A stretch of 64,000 nucleotides of DNA from Bradyrhizobium guangzhouense (GTDB lineage Bacteria > Pseudomonadota > Alphaproteobacteria > Rhizobiales > Xanthobacteraceae), in contig NZ_CP030053.1 in assembly GCF_004114955.1 (NCBI RefSeq), positions 4,960,001 to 5,024,000 of the forward strand, given 5' to 3'. The number at the start of each line of letters is the position of its first letter. Positions within the stretch are counted from its first letter, which is position 1. Below are positions 48,465 through 57,577 of this stretch, one piece after another. Below the pieces are notes generated by a model that did not search any database, was not told where the DNA came from, and saw only the letters and a program-made list of their open reading frames with translations. A program made the position numbers and the translations under genes.

Positions 48465-48876
48465 GTTTCCTCGCCCGGATGCAGCGGAGCGAGCATGGGC
48501 TACGTCCCCTCGCCTCCTCGCACTCCTGCAAAAACTGAAAAACAACCCCATGCACAGTAGAGGCGCGGCTACTGGCCGGCAGGGCGTCTCCTCGGTCAGG
48601 TCATTGCAGCGTCGGGCAAACCGGCAGAGAGCCGGCAAGGATCACAGGCCTACGGCGGGTTCGTTTTCGTAACCAGCCGCCCCGTCAGGCGGCCGCTCTT
48701 TACACCGGCACCACTTCGTATTTTACGAATATCGTTTGACCCGTCGGGCAAAACAGTGGCACTATGCCATGCTGGCTGTTTTCGGAGATCGCTGCTTCCG
48801 CGCCGCCTCTGGGACGCGATGGGTTTCGCAAGGGCTCAACCCATTCTACGGGCTACGGCAGCTGAGGGCGATGACC
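48465..48876. other. 412-bp intergenic region with repeat remnants
   Basis: No gene seen. It contains a GGATGCAGCGGAGCGAGCATG tract near 48477 of repeat-like character, a Cys-poor short frame with no support, the sequence TTTGACCCGTCGGGCAAAAC (48735-48754) that I associate with Bradyrhizobium intergenic repeats, and copy A of a 34-bp repeat at 48811-48844. Confidence 0.5.
48811..48844 (+). repeat. 34-bp repeat, copy A
   Basis: GGGACGCGATGGGTTTCGCA onward to AACCCAT, with ATGGGTT/AACCCAT inverted ends. A second copy at 56714-56747 matches at 32 of 34 positions and has the same orientation. Confidence 0.75.
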
Positions 48877-50268
48877 CTACGCCGACCTTCGCACCGCGTT
48901 GTCCACCAGCGTCTTGCCGAGCGACCAGATCGCGCCGGGGACCTTGTGGCTGCCGGCGATGACGTCGTCGAAGGCGCGCTCGATCCAACCGCAATCTTCT
49001 TCGGTGATGGTGAGCGGCGGCAGCAGCTTGATGGTGTGGCTGCCGTGGCCGGCGACCTGGGTCAGGATCTTGTGATCCTTGAACAGCGGCACGGTGATGA
49101 GCTGGCAGAACAGGCCCTTGTTGGCGGCCTCGAGCACGTTCCAGGAAGCCCGCAGCCGCAGCGATTTCGGCGGGCCGAACTCGATGCCGATCATCAGGCC
49201 CTTGCCGCGCACTTCCTTCAGCAGTTCGTAGCCGGGCACCATGCGCGTGAGCGCGAGGCGAAGCTCGGCGCCGCGCTTGGCGGCCGCCTCGATCAGCTTC
49301 TCCGATTCCATCACGTCGAGCGTGGCGATGCCCGCGGCCATCGCGAGGTCGTTCTTGGAGAAGGTCGAACCGTGCACCACGGCACGATCCATCTGGTTGA
49401 AGATCTTGTCGAAGATACTCTTGCGCGTCAGCACGGCGCCCACAGGCACGTGGCCGCCGGAGAGCGACTTCGACAGCAGCACCATGTCGGGCTCGACATT
49501 CCAGTGCTCGACCGCAAGGAAGCGGCCGGTGCGGCCCATGCCGGTCTGGATCTCGTCGGCGACGAACAGCGTGCCGTACTTCTTGCAGAGTGCGGCCGCG
49601 CCCGGCAGGAACTCGTCGGAGGGCATGTTGACGCCCTTGCCCTGGATCGGCTCGACCACGAAGGCTGCGACCTCGCGCGAAGCCAGCGCCTTCTCGAGCG
49701 CGGCGAGATCGTTGAACGGAACCGAGGTGCAACCCGGCAGCAGCGGCTCGAAGCCGGTGCGGAAGTTCGAATCACCTGTCAGCGACAGCGCGCCATAGGT
49801 CAGGCCATGATAGCCGTGGGCGCAATAGACGATGCCGGGGCGGCCGGTGGCGCCGCGCGCGAACTTGATCGCGGCCTCGACGCATTCTGCGCCGGAATTG
49901 GCGAAGAACGCCTTGTCGAGATAGGGAACGTATTTCAGGAGCCGCTCGGCGAGCACGCCGGCGAGCACCGAGACGTCGAATTGAACGAGATTGGGCAGAT
50001 CGGCGTCGAGCACGCTTTTCAGCGCATCGCGCATCACGGGATGATTGCGCCCGATTGCGAACACGCCAAAGCCGGACAAGAGGTCGAGGTAGCGTGCGCC
50101 TTCCCGATCGTAGAGGTACTGCCCCTGCCCCTTCTGGAAGCCGACGTCGTAGCCGATGGTCTTGAGAACCCGGACGAACTGCTCGTTCAGGTACCGATTA
50201 TGCAGGGTGCTGCGCTGGGCCTGACGGTCCGCGAACAACTGGGACATGTCTGGATTTGGACTGTTCAT
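48877..50268 (-). CDS. hpnO: HpnO, hopanoid-associated aminotransferase
   Basis: 463-residue class III PLP aminotransferase making aminobacteriohopanetriol from the hopanoid aldehyde. The PLP region GAECVEAAIKFAR, the DEIQTGMGRTG segment and the Schiff-base lysine in STFSKNDLAMAAG are visible. It is assigned as HpnO rather than an acetylornithine-type enzyme because it lies in the hopanoid cluster and matches the hopanoid-associated group in length and start region (SQLFADRQAQRSTLHNRYLNEQFVRVL). A Met eight codons in is an alternative start. It is divergent from the DUF2147 gene. Confidence 0.88.
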   Translation of the reverse strand: MNSPNPDMSQLFADRQAQRSTLHNRYLNEQFVRVLKTIGYDVGFQKGQGQYLYDREGARYLDLLSGFGVFAIGRNHPVMRDALKSVLDADLPNLVQFDVSVLAGVLAERLLKYVPYLDKAFFANSGAECVEAAIKFARGATGRPGIVYCAHGYHGLTYGALSLTGDSNFRTGFEPLLPGCTSVPFNDLAALEKALASREVAAFVVEPIQGKGVNMPSDEFLPGAAALCKKYGTLFVADEIQTGMGRTGRFLAVEHWNVEPDMVLLSKSLSGGHVPVGAVLTRKSIFDKIFNQMDRAVVHGSTFSKNDLAMAAGIATLDVMESEKLIEAAAKRGAELRLALTRMVPGYELLKEVRGKGLMIGIEFGPPKSLRLRASWNVLEAANKGLFCQLITVPLFKDHKILTQVAGHGSHTIKLLPPLTITEEDCGWIERAFDDVIAGSHKVPGAIWSLGKTLVDNAVRRSA

Positions 50269-50410
50269 CCGCTACATACTTCGGTTGAGGGCCGCTTCGT
50301 CAACTGAAAACGGTCAGCGAACGGAAAAGGGTCTGTGCGGCCTTTTGCCCTTTTTCGGACCATCTTCGCAAGCACAGCTTTAGACCATGTTGCACTGCCG
50401 AGGAACACAT

Positions 50411-51034
50411 ATGCGTTTGGCCATTTACACCGGAATAATACTGGCAAGTGGTTACGCCTGCCTGACACCGGCGCTTGCCGCCGATCCTACCGGCGACTGG
50501 CGGGTCGCTGACGGCGTCGCCAATATCCGCGTCGCCCAATGCAATGGCGCCATGTGGGGCGCGGTTTCCTGGGAAAAGAAGCCCGGCGGCCGCGACGAGA
50601 ACAATCCGGATGTCTCAAAAAAGAACAGGCCGACACTGGGCATGGCGACCCTCATCAACATGAAGAAGACGGCCGGCGCCGAACAATGGGAAGGTCAGGT
50701 CTACAACGCCAAGGATGGTCAGATGTATAGTGCGACCATCACGCCTGAAGGCACCGACAAGCTCGAAATCAAGGGCTGCGTGTTGGGCTTCCTGTGCGGC
50801 GGCGAGACCTGGACCCGTGTGAGTCCGCCGATCCCCCTGAGCACCGCCAACGCCATGGCCAAGGGCGCGCCAAAAACCACCGGTGCGGCGCCCAAGTCTG
50901 CGCCGGCCGCGGCACCTGCGCCGACGGCGGCCGCTCCGAAGAGTGCCGCCGCGGCCAAGCCGGGTCAGAAGAGCTCCACCGACCCCGTCGGCGACATCTG
51001 CCTACTCCCTGAGATTGCGGGGTTTGCCCATTAG
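50411..51034 (+). CDS. Secreted DUF2147 protein inside the hopanoid cluster
   Basis: 207-residue exported protein. The signal peptide (residues 1-23, ending TPALAA) precedes a DUF2147 domain (about 25-130: DPTGDWRVADGVANIRV, CNGAMWGAVSWEK, GCVLGFLCGGETWTRV), a lipocalin-like beta-barrel family. A low-complexity Ala/Pro/Lys tail (about 140-195) follows. The ATG at 50411 is preceded by the GGAACAC region; the frame extends eight codons earlier. It lies between divergent hpnO and convergent hpnN, its stop codon lying 33 bp inside the 3' end of hpnN. Function is unknown; lipid binding is conceivable. Confidence 0.8.
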   Translation: MRLAIYTGIILASGYACLTPALAADPTGDWRVADGVANIRVAQCNGAMWGAVSWEKKPGGRDENNPDVSKKNRPTLGMATLINMKKTAGAEQWEGQVYNAKDGQMYSATITPEGTDKLEIKGCVLGFLCGGETWTRVSPPIPLSTANAMAKGAPKTTGAAPKSAPAAAPAPTAAAPKSAAAAKPGQKSSTDPVGDICLLPEIAGFAH

Positions 51035-53590
51035 GGCCGGCTGGAACAGCAGCACTGCGGCAAGCGTCGTCACCAGCGACAATGCGAGCAACTTGCCCAT
51101 GCTGGACGTGCCCGGATGGCTCGACAGCCACAAGCTGCCGAACGCCGTCGCCGTCGTCAGTGCGCTGAAGAAGATCGCGCGCGTCAGGCTGGTCTGAAGC
51201 AGGTTTGTCCTGCCGGACCGCCACGCGACGACATAATAGATCTTGAACGCGACGCCGACGCCGAGCAGCAGCGGAAACGCGACGATATTGGCAAAGTTCA
51301 GCGGAAGACCGATCAATACGCAGATCTCGAGCGTCACCGCACCCGCAACCAAGAGCGGCACCAGCGTCATCAACACGTCCACGATGCGACGGAGCGTGAT
51401 CCATAGCAACAGGCCGATCACCAGCAGCGCATAGATGCCGGCATGGATGAAGGCGTTCACCACGGTGTCGCCGGATTTCAGGATCGAGACGGGTCCGCCG
51501 ATCGCGGTCGGCTCGGCAGCGAGCACGGCCGCCGCAAACTTGCGCAGCGTATCGTTGTCGTTGGGATCACCCTTGGGCTGGGCCTCGACGCGGATGATGC
51601 CGTCCTTGCTCTTCCAGGCGCCGACGAGATCTGGCGGCAGTGAACTCAGGGTCACCGGCCCCGCCTGCATCGCGTTCCTGAGCTGGTCGAACACGATCTT
51701 CATCGGCGTGACGAACACGTCCTGCGCCTTGTTGCGGGTCGCTTCGTCCGAGTTGGCGAGCTTCTCCAGGGCGTCCGCGAGCCGGCGCGAGGCAACCGCG
51801 CCGGGACCTTTGGCGTCGCCGGCGGTCCGGCGGAGATTTGCGACCGAGGATTTCAGCGACTCGACATTCTCCTGGTCCGACGGCGCTGCATCGACCTGGT
51901 CCGGATTGAGCGCGGGGGTCAGCACCTTGGCACCCTGCGCGATCAGCTTCAGCTTCGGCTGCTGATCCTCCGGCACGAAACTGTTGAGCGACATCACCCG
52001 CAATACTTCCGGGACCTTTTCGAGCCTCGCCTCAACCTGCCTGGCTTGCTCTTCCGACTTGACCATCACGTTGATGGCATTGGCGCCGGTGTTGGGATCC
52101 TTGCGCAGGTCGAGGAAGGTCGCGATCGACTCCGCGTTCGGATTGCGCAGGTTCATCGGGTTAAAGTCGAACTTCAGGAAATAGAGCAGCGGCAGACCGG
52201 CGACAGCAATCAGCAGCGTGCCGCCGACGACCAGCACACGGTGCTTCTCGAGGAAGTGATCGAGCGGCGCCAGGAAGGCGTAGCCGACCGGCTCCTTCTC
52301 GCCGGGCGGGTTCAGCAGCTTGAGCAGCGCCGGCAGGATGGTGATCGAGGAGATGAAGGCCACCAGCATGCCGACGCCGGCGATCTGGCCGAGCTCCGCG
52401 ATGCCCTTGTAGTCGGTCGGGATGAAGCAGAGGAAGCCGGCTGCGGTCGCCATCGCAGCGAGTGACAGCGGGATCGCGGAGCGTCGGGCGGCGAGCACCA
52501 GCGCCTTGCGGAGATCATCGACCTTGTAACGCTCCGAGCGGTAGCGGACGCTGTATTGGATGCCGAAATCGACGCCGAGGCCGACGAACAGCACCGCAAA
52601 CGCGATCGACAGCAGATTGAGCGAGCCGACCATCATCAGGCCGGCGGCGGTGGTGATCGCGAGGCCGACGAACAGATTGACGAACACGGCGACGATGATC
52701 TTGGCCGAATGCAGCGCGAGCCACAGGATCAGGAGCACGACAACGACCGTGCCGATGCCGTTGACGACAGCGCCTTCCTGAACGGTCGCGTATTCCTCGT
52801 TGGCAATCGGAACGGGACCGGTCAGCCGCACCCGCGCTTGATATTTTGTCGCAAAATCGAGATCGACCGCGGCCTTGCGGATCGCGTCGGTTGCGGTCTT
52901 GCCGGGCTCCAGTTGGTTGTAGTCGAGGATCGGCTTGAACTCGATGAAGGCCCGCTTGTCCGAATCCTCCAGCGGCTTGTCGCTGACGAACTCGCGCCAG
53001 GAGAAGATCGCATTGCCCTTGTTGAGCACGGTTTCGACCGTCTCCGAGATCTGATTGAAGGGCCGCTCGGTGCTGTCGAGCTTGACCTCGCCGCGCTTGA
53101 CGCCGGCAAGCCCGGTCTCCAGCGCGCCGGTCAGACCGCGGATCGAGGGATCGCCGGCCATGATCTCGATCAAGGGCGCGGCGGATTCGAACTGCCCGGT
53201 GATCTTGCCGACTTCCTCGGTCGGCAGGAACAACAGGCCGTTCTTCTCGAAGAACTCGCCGGTGCCGAGCTGCTGCATCGACTGGAAATTGGTCTTGTCG
53301 TCCTTCAGCCTGGCAAACAGCGCGTCGGCGGCGGCGGTCGCCATCTCCGGTGTCTTGGCCTCGACCACCGCAAGAATCGTGGCGTCGCGATCGAAGGCAC
53401 GGTCAAACTGCTGGTCGCGCTGGCGCCAGTCGAGATTCTGGGCAATCAGCGAATTGATGTCGGTATTGATGGCGAAGTGCTTGGACGTGTAATAGCCCGC
53501 CCCCACCGCCAGCAGGAGCCCGAGAACGACAACGAGGGTGGCAAACCGGGTACAGGCCCTGACAATGGCAACGACTACGCTCTGCAGCAC
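51002..53590 (-). CDS. hpnN: HpnN, RND/MMPL-type hopanoid transporter
   Basis: 862-residue inner-membrane transporter of the RND superfamily (MMPL-like), which moves hopanoids toward the outer membrane. It shows an N-terminal helix (about 18-36), a large periplasmic domain (about 40-255), a block of five to six helices, a second periplasmic domain (about 480-700) and a final helix block ending LLFQPALMGKPRNLRE. Its start, HFAINTDINSLIAQNLDWR, is typical of HpnN. It is divergent from ispH across a 455-bp region and tail-to-tail with DUF2147. Confidence 0.93.
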   Translation of the reverse strand: MLQSVVVAIVRACTRFATLVVVLGLLLAVGAGYYTSKHFAINTDINSLIAQNLDWRQRDQQFDRAFDRDATILAVVEAKTPEMATAAADALFARLKDDKTNFQSMQQLGTGEFFEKNGLLFLPTEEVGKITGQFESAAPLIEIMAGDPSIRGLTGALETGLAGVKRGEVKLDSTERPFNQISETVETVLNKGNAIFSWREFVSDKPLEDSDKRAFIEFKPILDYNQLEPGKTATDAIRKAAVDLDFATKYQARVRLTGPVPIANEEYATVQEGAVVNGIGTVVVVLLILWLALHSAKIIVAVFVNLFVGLAITTAAGLMMVGSLNLLSIAFAVLFVGLGVDFGIQYSVRYRSERYKVDDLRKALVLAARRSAIPLSLAAMATAAGFLCFIPTDYKGIAELGQIAGVGMLVAFISSITILPALLKLLNPPGEKEPVGYAFLAPLDHFLEKHRVLVVGGTLLIAVAGLPLLYFLKFDFNPMNLRNPNAESIATFLDLRKDPNTGANAINVMVKSEEQARQVEARLEKVPEVLRVMSLNSFVPEDQQPKLKLIAQGAKVLTPALNPDQVDAAPSDQENVESLKSSVANLRRTAGDAKGPGAVASRRLADALEKLANSDEATRNKAQDVFVTPMKIVFDQLRNAMQAGPVTLSSLPPDLVGAWKSKDGIIRVEAQPKGDPNDNDTLRKFAAAVLAAEPTAIGGPVSILKSGDTVVNAFIHAGIYALLVIGLLLWITLRRIVDVLMTLVPLLVAGAVTLEICVLIGLPLNFANIVAFPLLLGVGVAFKIYYVVAWRSGRTNLLQTSLTRAIFFSALTTATAFGSLWLSSHPGTSSMGKLLALSLVTTLAAVLLFQPALMGKPRNLRE

Positions 53591-54045
53591 GTCTTTTCTT
53601 TCTAGTGTTAACAGCCTGCCGAAAACGCCCGCTGTTTAGCGGAGTTCCCAGGCGAAACCTATTGCCGTTTGGGTCGTTCTCGCCGGAACAAGGTTCGAGG
53701 TAAACGGCGAAAGGCCATGGCAAAATCATGCGGGCGGCCGGTATAGCCGGGGAGTTGAGGCGGTAAAGTGGCGAAGGGATGAGCAGAAATGTCGTCGCCT
53801 TGCTCGCCACAATGGCGTATTATATTACCTTACTCCGACTTTGAGGGAACCCAGAGGGCGCTGCACCTTTCCTTGTTGCCGATTTTTTGACACAAAGTGC
53901 TGTGCCTGCAATGCGCCGAGCCCCGATGGGGTGGGCGGTTACCGTGGTTTGCTGGCCGATGGTGCGGATATTGCAACATTGGTCGCATCGAGATGCCGCC
54001 GGGGACAAATAAGCGGATTGGTGCAATTTGCGTGATGGGCGTCCA
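53591..54045. other. 455-bp divergent region between hpnN and ispH
   Basis: Should contain the promoters of both genes. An AT-rich patch (TATTATATTACC near 53817-53828) is the best promoter-like segment. No supported gene or hairpin was seen. Confidence 0.5.
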
Positions 54046-54972
54046 ATGGAAGTTTATCTAGCGCAGCCGCGCGGCTTTTGCGCGGGCGTGGTGCGCGCGA
54101 TCGAGATCGTGGAACGCGCACTGGAGAAATATGGCCCGCCGGTCTATGTGCGTCACGAGATCGTGCATAACAAATACGTGGTCGAGAGCCTGAAGGCCAA
54201 AGGCGCTGTCTTCGTCGAGGAGCTGTCAGAGGTTCCACCGAAGGCCGTGACCGTTTTCAGCGCCCATGGCGTCGCCCGCAGCGTCGAGGAAGAGGCCGCC
54301 GCCCGGGACCTTCCGGTGCTGAACGCCACCTGCCCGCTGGTCACGAAAGTTCACAATCAGGGGAAGCGCTATATCACCAGGGGCCGCACCCTGATCCTGA
54401 TCGGCCATGCCGGCCACCCCGAGGTCGAGGGCACGATGGGCCAGGTTCCGGGCCCGGTTCTGCTGGTCCAGAGCGTCGAAGAGGCCAAGGCCCTGGCGCT
54501 GCCGGCGGATACGCCAGTGGCCTACATTACCCAGACCACGCTGTCGGTCGACGACACCAAGGGCATAATCGAGGCCCTTCAAGCCAAATTTACAGATATT
54601 CAAGGCCCGGACATCCGGGATATCTGCTATGCGACACAGAACCGCCAATCTGCGGTAAGGGACTTGAGCAAGCTGGTCGACGTGATCTTGGTGGTGGGCG
54701 CTGCCAACAGCTCGAACTCGAACCGGCTCCGCGAGATCGGCACTGAGGCCGGTGTCGCGAGTTATCTGATCGCCGATGGAAGCGAGCTCAATCCGGAGTG
54801 GTTGAAAGGTGCCAGGACCGTCGGCCTCACGGCCGGCGCCTCGGCGCCCGAGGTGCTGGTGGATGACGTGATCGAAGCGTTGCGGCGAATCGGACCGGTG
54901 ACGGTCTCGGTGCTCCCGGGCCGCGAGGAAAACATCGAATTCAGGCTTCCGGCCGAACTGGCTGCAAGCTGA
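54046..54972 (+). CDS. ispH: 4-hydroxy-3-methylbut-2-enyl diphosphate reductase IspH
   Basis: 308-residue iron-sulfur enzyme making IPP and DMAPP in the MEP pathway, thus feeding squalene and hopanoid synthesis. The three cluster cysteines are C12 (PRGFCAGV), C96 (NATCPLV) and C194 ([10 protein letters not shown]); catalytic and binding motifs HGVARSV, TQTTLS and GASAPE are intact. The ATG at 54046 gives the family-typical [19 protein letters not shown] six codons earlier is in frame but unlikely. It is followed by hpnH after 34 nt on the same strand. Confidence 0.96.
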   Translation: MEVYLAQPRGFCAGVVRAIEIVERALEKYGPPVYVRHEIVHNKYVVESLKAKGAVFVEELSEVPPKAVTVFSAHGVARSVEEEAAARDLPVLNATCPLVTKVHNQGKRYITRGRTLILIGHAGHPEVEGTMGQVPGPVLLVQSVEEAKALALPADTPVAYITQTTLSVDDTKGIIEALQAKFTDIQGPDIRDICYATQNRQSAVRDLSKLVDVILVVGAANSSNSNRLREIGTEAGVASYLIADGSELNPEWLKGARTVGLTAGASAPEVLVDDVIEALRRIGPVTVSVLPGREENIEFRLPAELAAS

Positions 54973-55006
54973 CCTACCGAATTTCAAGCCCAGAAAGAAA
55001 CGTGTA

Positions 55007-56167
55007 ATGGCAATCCCCTTCTTCAAGGAAATGCGTATCGGCGGCTATTTGCTCAAGCAGAAACTGCTTGGCCGCAAGCGCTATCCGCTCGTGCTGATGC
55101 TGGAGCCGCTGTTCCGCTGCAACCTCGCCTGCGTCGGCTGCGGCAAGATCGACTATCCGGATGCGATCCTCAACCGCCGCATGACCGCCCAGGAGTGCTG
55201 GGACGCGGCCGACGAGTGCGGCGCGCCGATGGTGGCGATCCCCGGCGGCGAGCCGCTGATCCACAAGGAGATCGGCGAGATCGTGCGCGGCCTCGTGGCG
55301 CGCAAGAAGTTCGTCTCGCTCTGCACCAACGCGCTGCTGCTCGAGAAGAAGCTCGATTTGTTCGAGCCCTCCCCGTACCTGTTCTTCTCCGTGCATCTCG
55401 ACGGCCTGAAGGACCATCACGACAAGGCGGTGTCGCAAGTCGGCGTGTTCGACCGCGCCGTCTCCGCGATCAAGGCGGCCAAGGCGCGCGGCTTCACCGT
55501 CAACGTCAACGCCACCATCTTCGACGGCCATCCGGCCGAGGAGATCGCAAAATTCCTCGACCTCACCGTCGAACTCGGCGTCGGCGTCTCGATGTCGCCC
55601 GGCTATGCCTATGAGCGCGCGCCGGACCAGGAGCACTTCCTCAACCGCACCAAGACCAAGAAGCTGTTCCGCGACGTCTTTGCGATGGGCAAGGGCAAGA
55701 AGTGGAATTTCATGCATTCCGGCCTGTTCCTCGACTTCCTTGCCGGCAACCAAGAGTACGAGTGCACGCCGTGGGGCATGCCCGCGCGCAACATCTTCGG
55801 TTGGCAGAAGCCCTGCTATCTGCTCGGTGAAGGCTACGCCAAGACCTTCAAGGAGCTGATGGACACCACCGACTGGGAGACCTACGGCACCGGCAAGTAC
55901 GAGAAGTGCGCCGACTGTATGGCCCATTGCGGCTACGAGCCGACGGCGGCGACCGCAGCGCTGAACAACCCGCTGAAGGCGATGTGGGTGTCGCTGCGCG
56001 GCATCAAGACCACGGGCCCGATGGCGCCGGAGATCGACATGTCGAAGCAGCGCCCGGCGCAGTACATCTTCTCCGAGCAGGTCCAGAAGAAGCTGTCCGA
56101 GATCCGCAAGGACGAGGCCGACGCCGCTGCGGCGAAGGCGGCGCGGAAGGCTTCGACGGCGGCGTAA
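55007..56167 (+). CDS. hpnH: HpnH, adenosyl-hopene transferase (radical SAM)
   Basis: 386-residue radical-SAM enzyme attaching the adenosyl group of SAM to diploptene, the first step of side-chain elongation. The cluster motif is C38-x3-C42-x2-C45 (CNLACVGC). The C-terminal part has further cysteines (CADCMAHC, about 303-310). It begins MAIPFFKEMRIGGYLLKQKL as in known HpnH. It shares direction and probably transcript with ispH (34 nt). A strong terminator follows 24 nt after its stop. Confidence 0.95.
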   Translation: MAIPFFKEMRIGGYLLKQKLLGRKRYPLVLMLEPLFRCNLACVGCGKIDYPDAILNRRMTAQECWDAADECGAPMVAIPGGEPLIHKEIGEIVRGLVARKKFVSLCTNALLLEKKLDLFEPSPYLFFSVHLDGLKDHHDKAVSQVGVFDRAVSAIKAAKARGFTVNVNATIFDGHPAEEIAKFLDLTVELGVGVSMSPGYAYERAPDQEHFLNRTKTKKLFRDVFAMGKGKKWNFMHSGLFLDFLAGNQEYECTPWGMPARNIFGWQKPCYLLGEGYAKTFKELMDTTDWETYGTGKYEKCADCMAHCGYEPTAATAALNNPLKAMWVSLRGIKTTGPMAPEIDMSKQRPAQYIFSEQVQKKLSEIRKDEADAAAAKAARKASTAA

Positions 56168-56191
56168 GCGCGCCCGTCGGCGAAAATGAAC

Positions 56192-56227
56192 AAGGCCCGG
56201 TCGCCATCGCGACCGGGCCTTTTCTTT
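56192..56227 (+). terminator. Intrinsic terminator after hpnH
   Basis: Perfect 13-bp stem AAGGCCCGGTCGC (56192-56204) with GCGACCGGGCCTT (56209-56221), 4-nt loop, then TTTCTTT. Confidence 0.93.
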
Positions 56228-56386
56228 GCCGATGCCCTCGATCTGCCGGTCGCAGTCGCGACGATCAGTGTGGGCCTGCGTTATTCTCGCTTTGGCATCA
56301 ACCGTCGCCTCACAGAGCGGACACTGGTGCAGGCGTTTGTCTTGCCATAGCATCCGCATGATTCCATGGAGCGACGGGCTTCGATC

Positions 56387-56683
56387 ATGCATACTTCATT
56401 GCTTCAATCCGCGACGGCTGCTGTTGGCATTCTCCTGACTCTGGTCACGATCCCGGCCAGCGCACAAAGTCCGTGTCCTCCAATGATCTGCTCAAATCCG
56501 TACGGCCAGGGCGAGCAGGCGCGGACAGAGCCGTTTTGTCCGTTCGAGCCAGTCGTCTGGGTCAACACGAAATCCCGCGTCTACCACGTCGCCGGTTCCC
56601 GCAGCTATGGCCACACCCGACACGGCGCCTACATGTGCGAGAGCGAGGCGAAAGCCGCCGGCAACCGTGCCGCGCCGCGCTGA
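56387..56683 (+). CDS. Small exported protein with W-V-N-x-K...C motif
   Basis: 98-residue protein with a signal peptide (about 1-27, ending PASAQS). The mature part has four Cys (CPPMIC, PFCPF, MCES) and a conserved-looking C-terminal stretch VWVNTKSRVYHVAGSRSYGHT followed by GAYMCESEAKAAGNRAA, a pattern I have seen at the ends of many proteobacterial secreted proteins without a known role. A start seven codons earlier (56366) is in frame. It lies between the hpnH terminator and a copy of the 34-bp repeat. Confidence 0.7.
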   Translation: MHTSLLQSATAAVGILLTLVTIPASAQSPCPPMICSNPYGQGEQARTEPFCPFEPVVWVNTKSRVYHVAGSRSYGHTRHGAYMCESEAKAAGNRAAPR

Positions 56684-56713
56684 TCACATCTGGCTCGTTT
56701 CGCAGCGGTGATG

Positions 56714-56747
56714 GGGACGCGATGGGTTTCGCAAAAGCTCAACCCAT
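56714..56747 (+). repeat. 34-bp repeat, copy B
   Basis: Matches copy A at 48811-48844 except AA for GG in the middle; inverted ends ATGGGTT/AACCCAT are kept. Confidence 0.75.
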
Positions 56748-56772
56748 CGAAGCCACGATAAGACTCAAAACA

Positions 56773-56804
56773 AAAGGCCCGATCGCATTGGCGACCGGGC
56801 CTTT
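56773..56804 (-). terminator. Terminator of the hpnC-hpnG operon
   Basis: AAAGGCCCGATCGC (56773-56786) pairs with GCGACCGGGCCTTT (56791-56804) with one mismatch and a 4-nt loop. On the minus strand a TTTTGTTTT tract follows, placing the end of the hpn operon. It resembles the hpnH terminator closely. Confidence 0.85.
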
Positions 56805-56827
56805 GTTTAGCAGCGCAAAGAAACGGC

Positions 56828-57577
56828 TCAAGCCGCCTTGGACACCAGCGCCTCGCTCTCCAGCAGTTCGGTGCCGATCAAGAAATCCCGGCAGCCGCGA
56901 AGCGAGCGCAGCGCGCGGTTGAAGTCGATGCCGGTGGAGACCAGCGCATGCAGCACCGTCGGATTGCGGACGATGCCGCGCAGCACGGCGGCGAGGTCGA
57001 TCTGGCCGTTGGGCTTGATGGCGGCGCGGGCGATGGCCGGCAGCGCGCGGTGGGCGGGGTCGCTGATGACGCGGACCGCGGCGAACGGAAGGCCAGCCTC
57101 GGCGGCATAGGCGGCGGCGATGTGGCTTTCCATGTCGACGGCGGAGGCGCCGGTCTCCGAATGCAGCGCCGCCTTGCAGGATGAGCCGGTGACCACTTCC
57201 TCGGCACCAGCAAGGCTGCCGCGCACCACCCGGCGGCGGCCGGAGGTCAGCTTGTCGATGAGGTCGTCGCTGAGCGATAGCCCGGCGGCCCAGCGCGCAT
57301 CGCCCGAGAGCACCTCGGTTGCCACCACGACGTCGCCGGAGCGCAAGCTCGGGTCGAGGCCCCCGGCCACGCCGAACGAGATCACGCCGCGAATCGTCTC
57401 AGGGTCCACCACCGTCAGCAGCGCGCGCAATTGCGTCGGGCTGCTCGACGAGCAAATGACCGCCATCCCGGGGCCGGCCGCGATGCGGGCCTCCTGGACC
57501 AGTCCAGTCACGATCAAGATCGGCCGCGGATCAATGGCATTGCCCGCGGTAAAATAGTCCCCCGTCCCCAAAGTCAC
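56828..57577 (-). CDS. hpnG: HpnG, hopanoid-associated phosphorylase
   Basis: 249-residue nucleoside-phosphorylase-like enzyme that removes adenine from adenosylhopane to give the ribosyl side chain. Purine-phosphorylase features are ISFGVAGGLDP (about 77), a GDVVVATEV segment, and VDMESHIAA with the substrate-binding Met-Glu. The best start is GTG 57577 overlapping the shc stop as GTGA; the frame is open to 57724 only inside shc. It is the last gene of hpnC-D-E-shc-hpnG, before the terminator. Confidence 0.9.
   Translation of the reverse strand: MTLGTGDYFTAGNAIDPRPILIVTGLVQEARIAAGPGMAVICSSSSPTQLRALLTVVDPETIRGVISFGVAGGLDPSLRSGDVVVATEVLSGDARWAAGLSLSDDLIDKLTSGRRRVVRGSLAGAEEVVTGSSCKAALHSETGASAVDMESHIAAAYAAEAGLPFAAVRVISDPAHRALPAIARAAIKPNGQIDLAAVLRGIVRNPTVLHALVSTGIDFNRALRSLRGCRDFLIGTELLESEALVSKAA

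Noticed and set aside
48451..48672. Possible 73-residue gene after the zinc anti-sigma
   Set aside because: No signal, domain or ribosome site; sequence looks like intergenic repeat debris.
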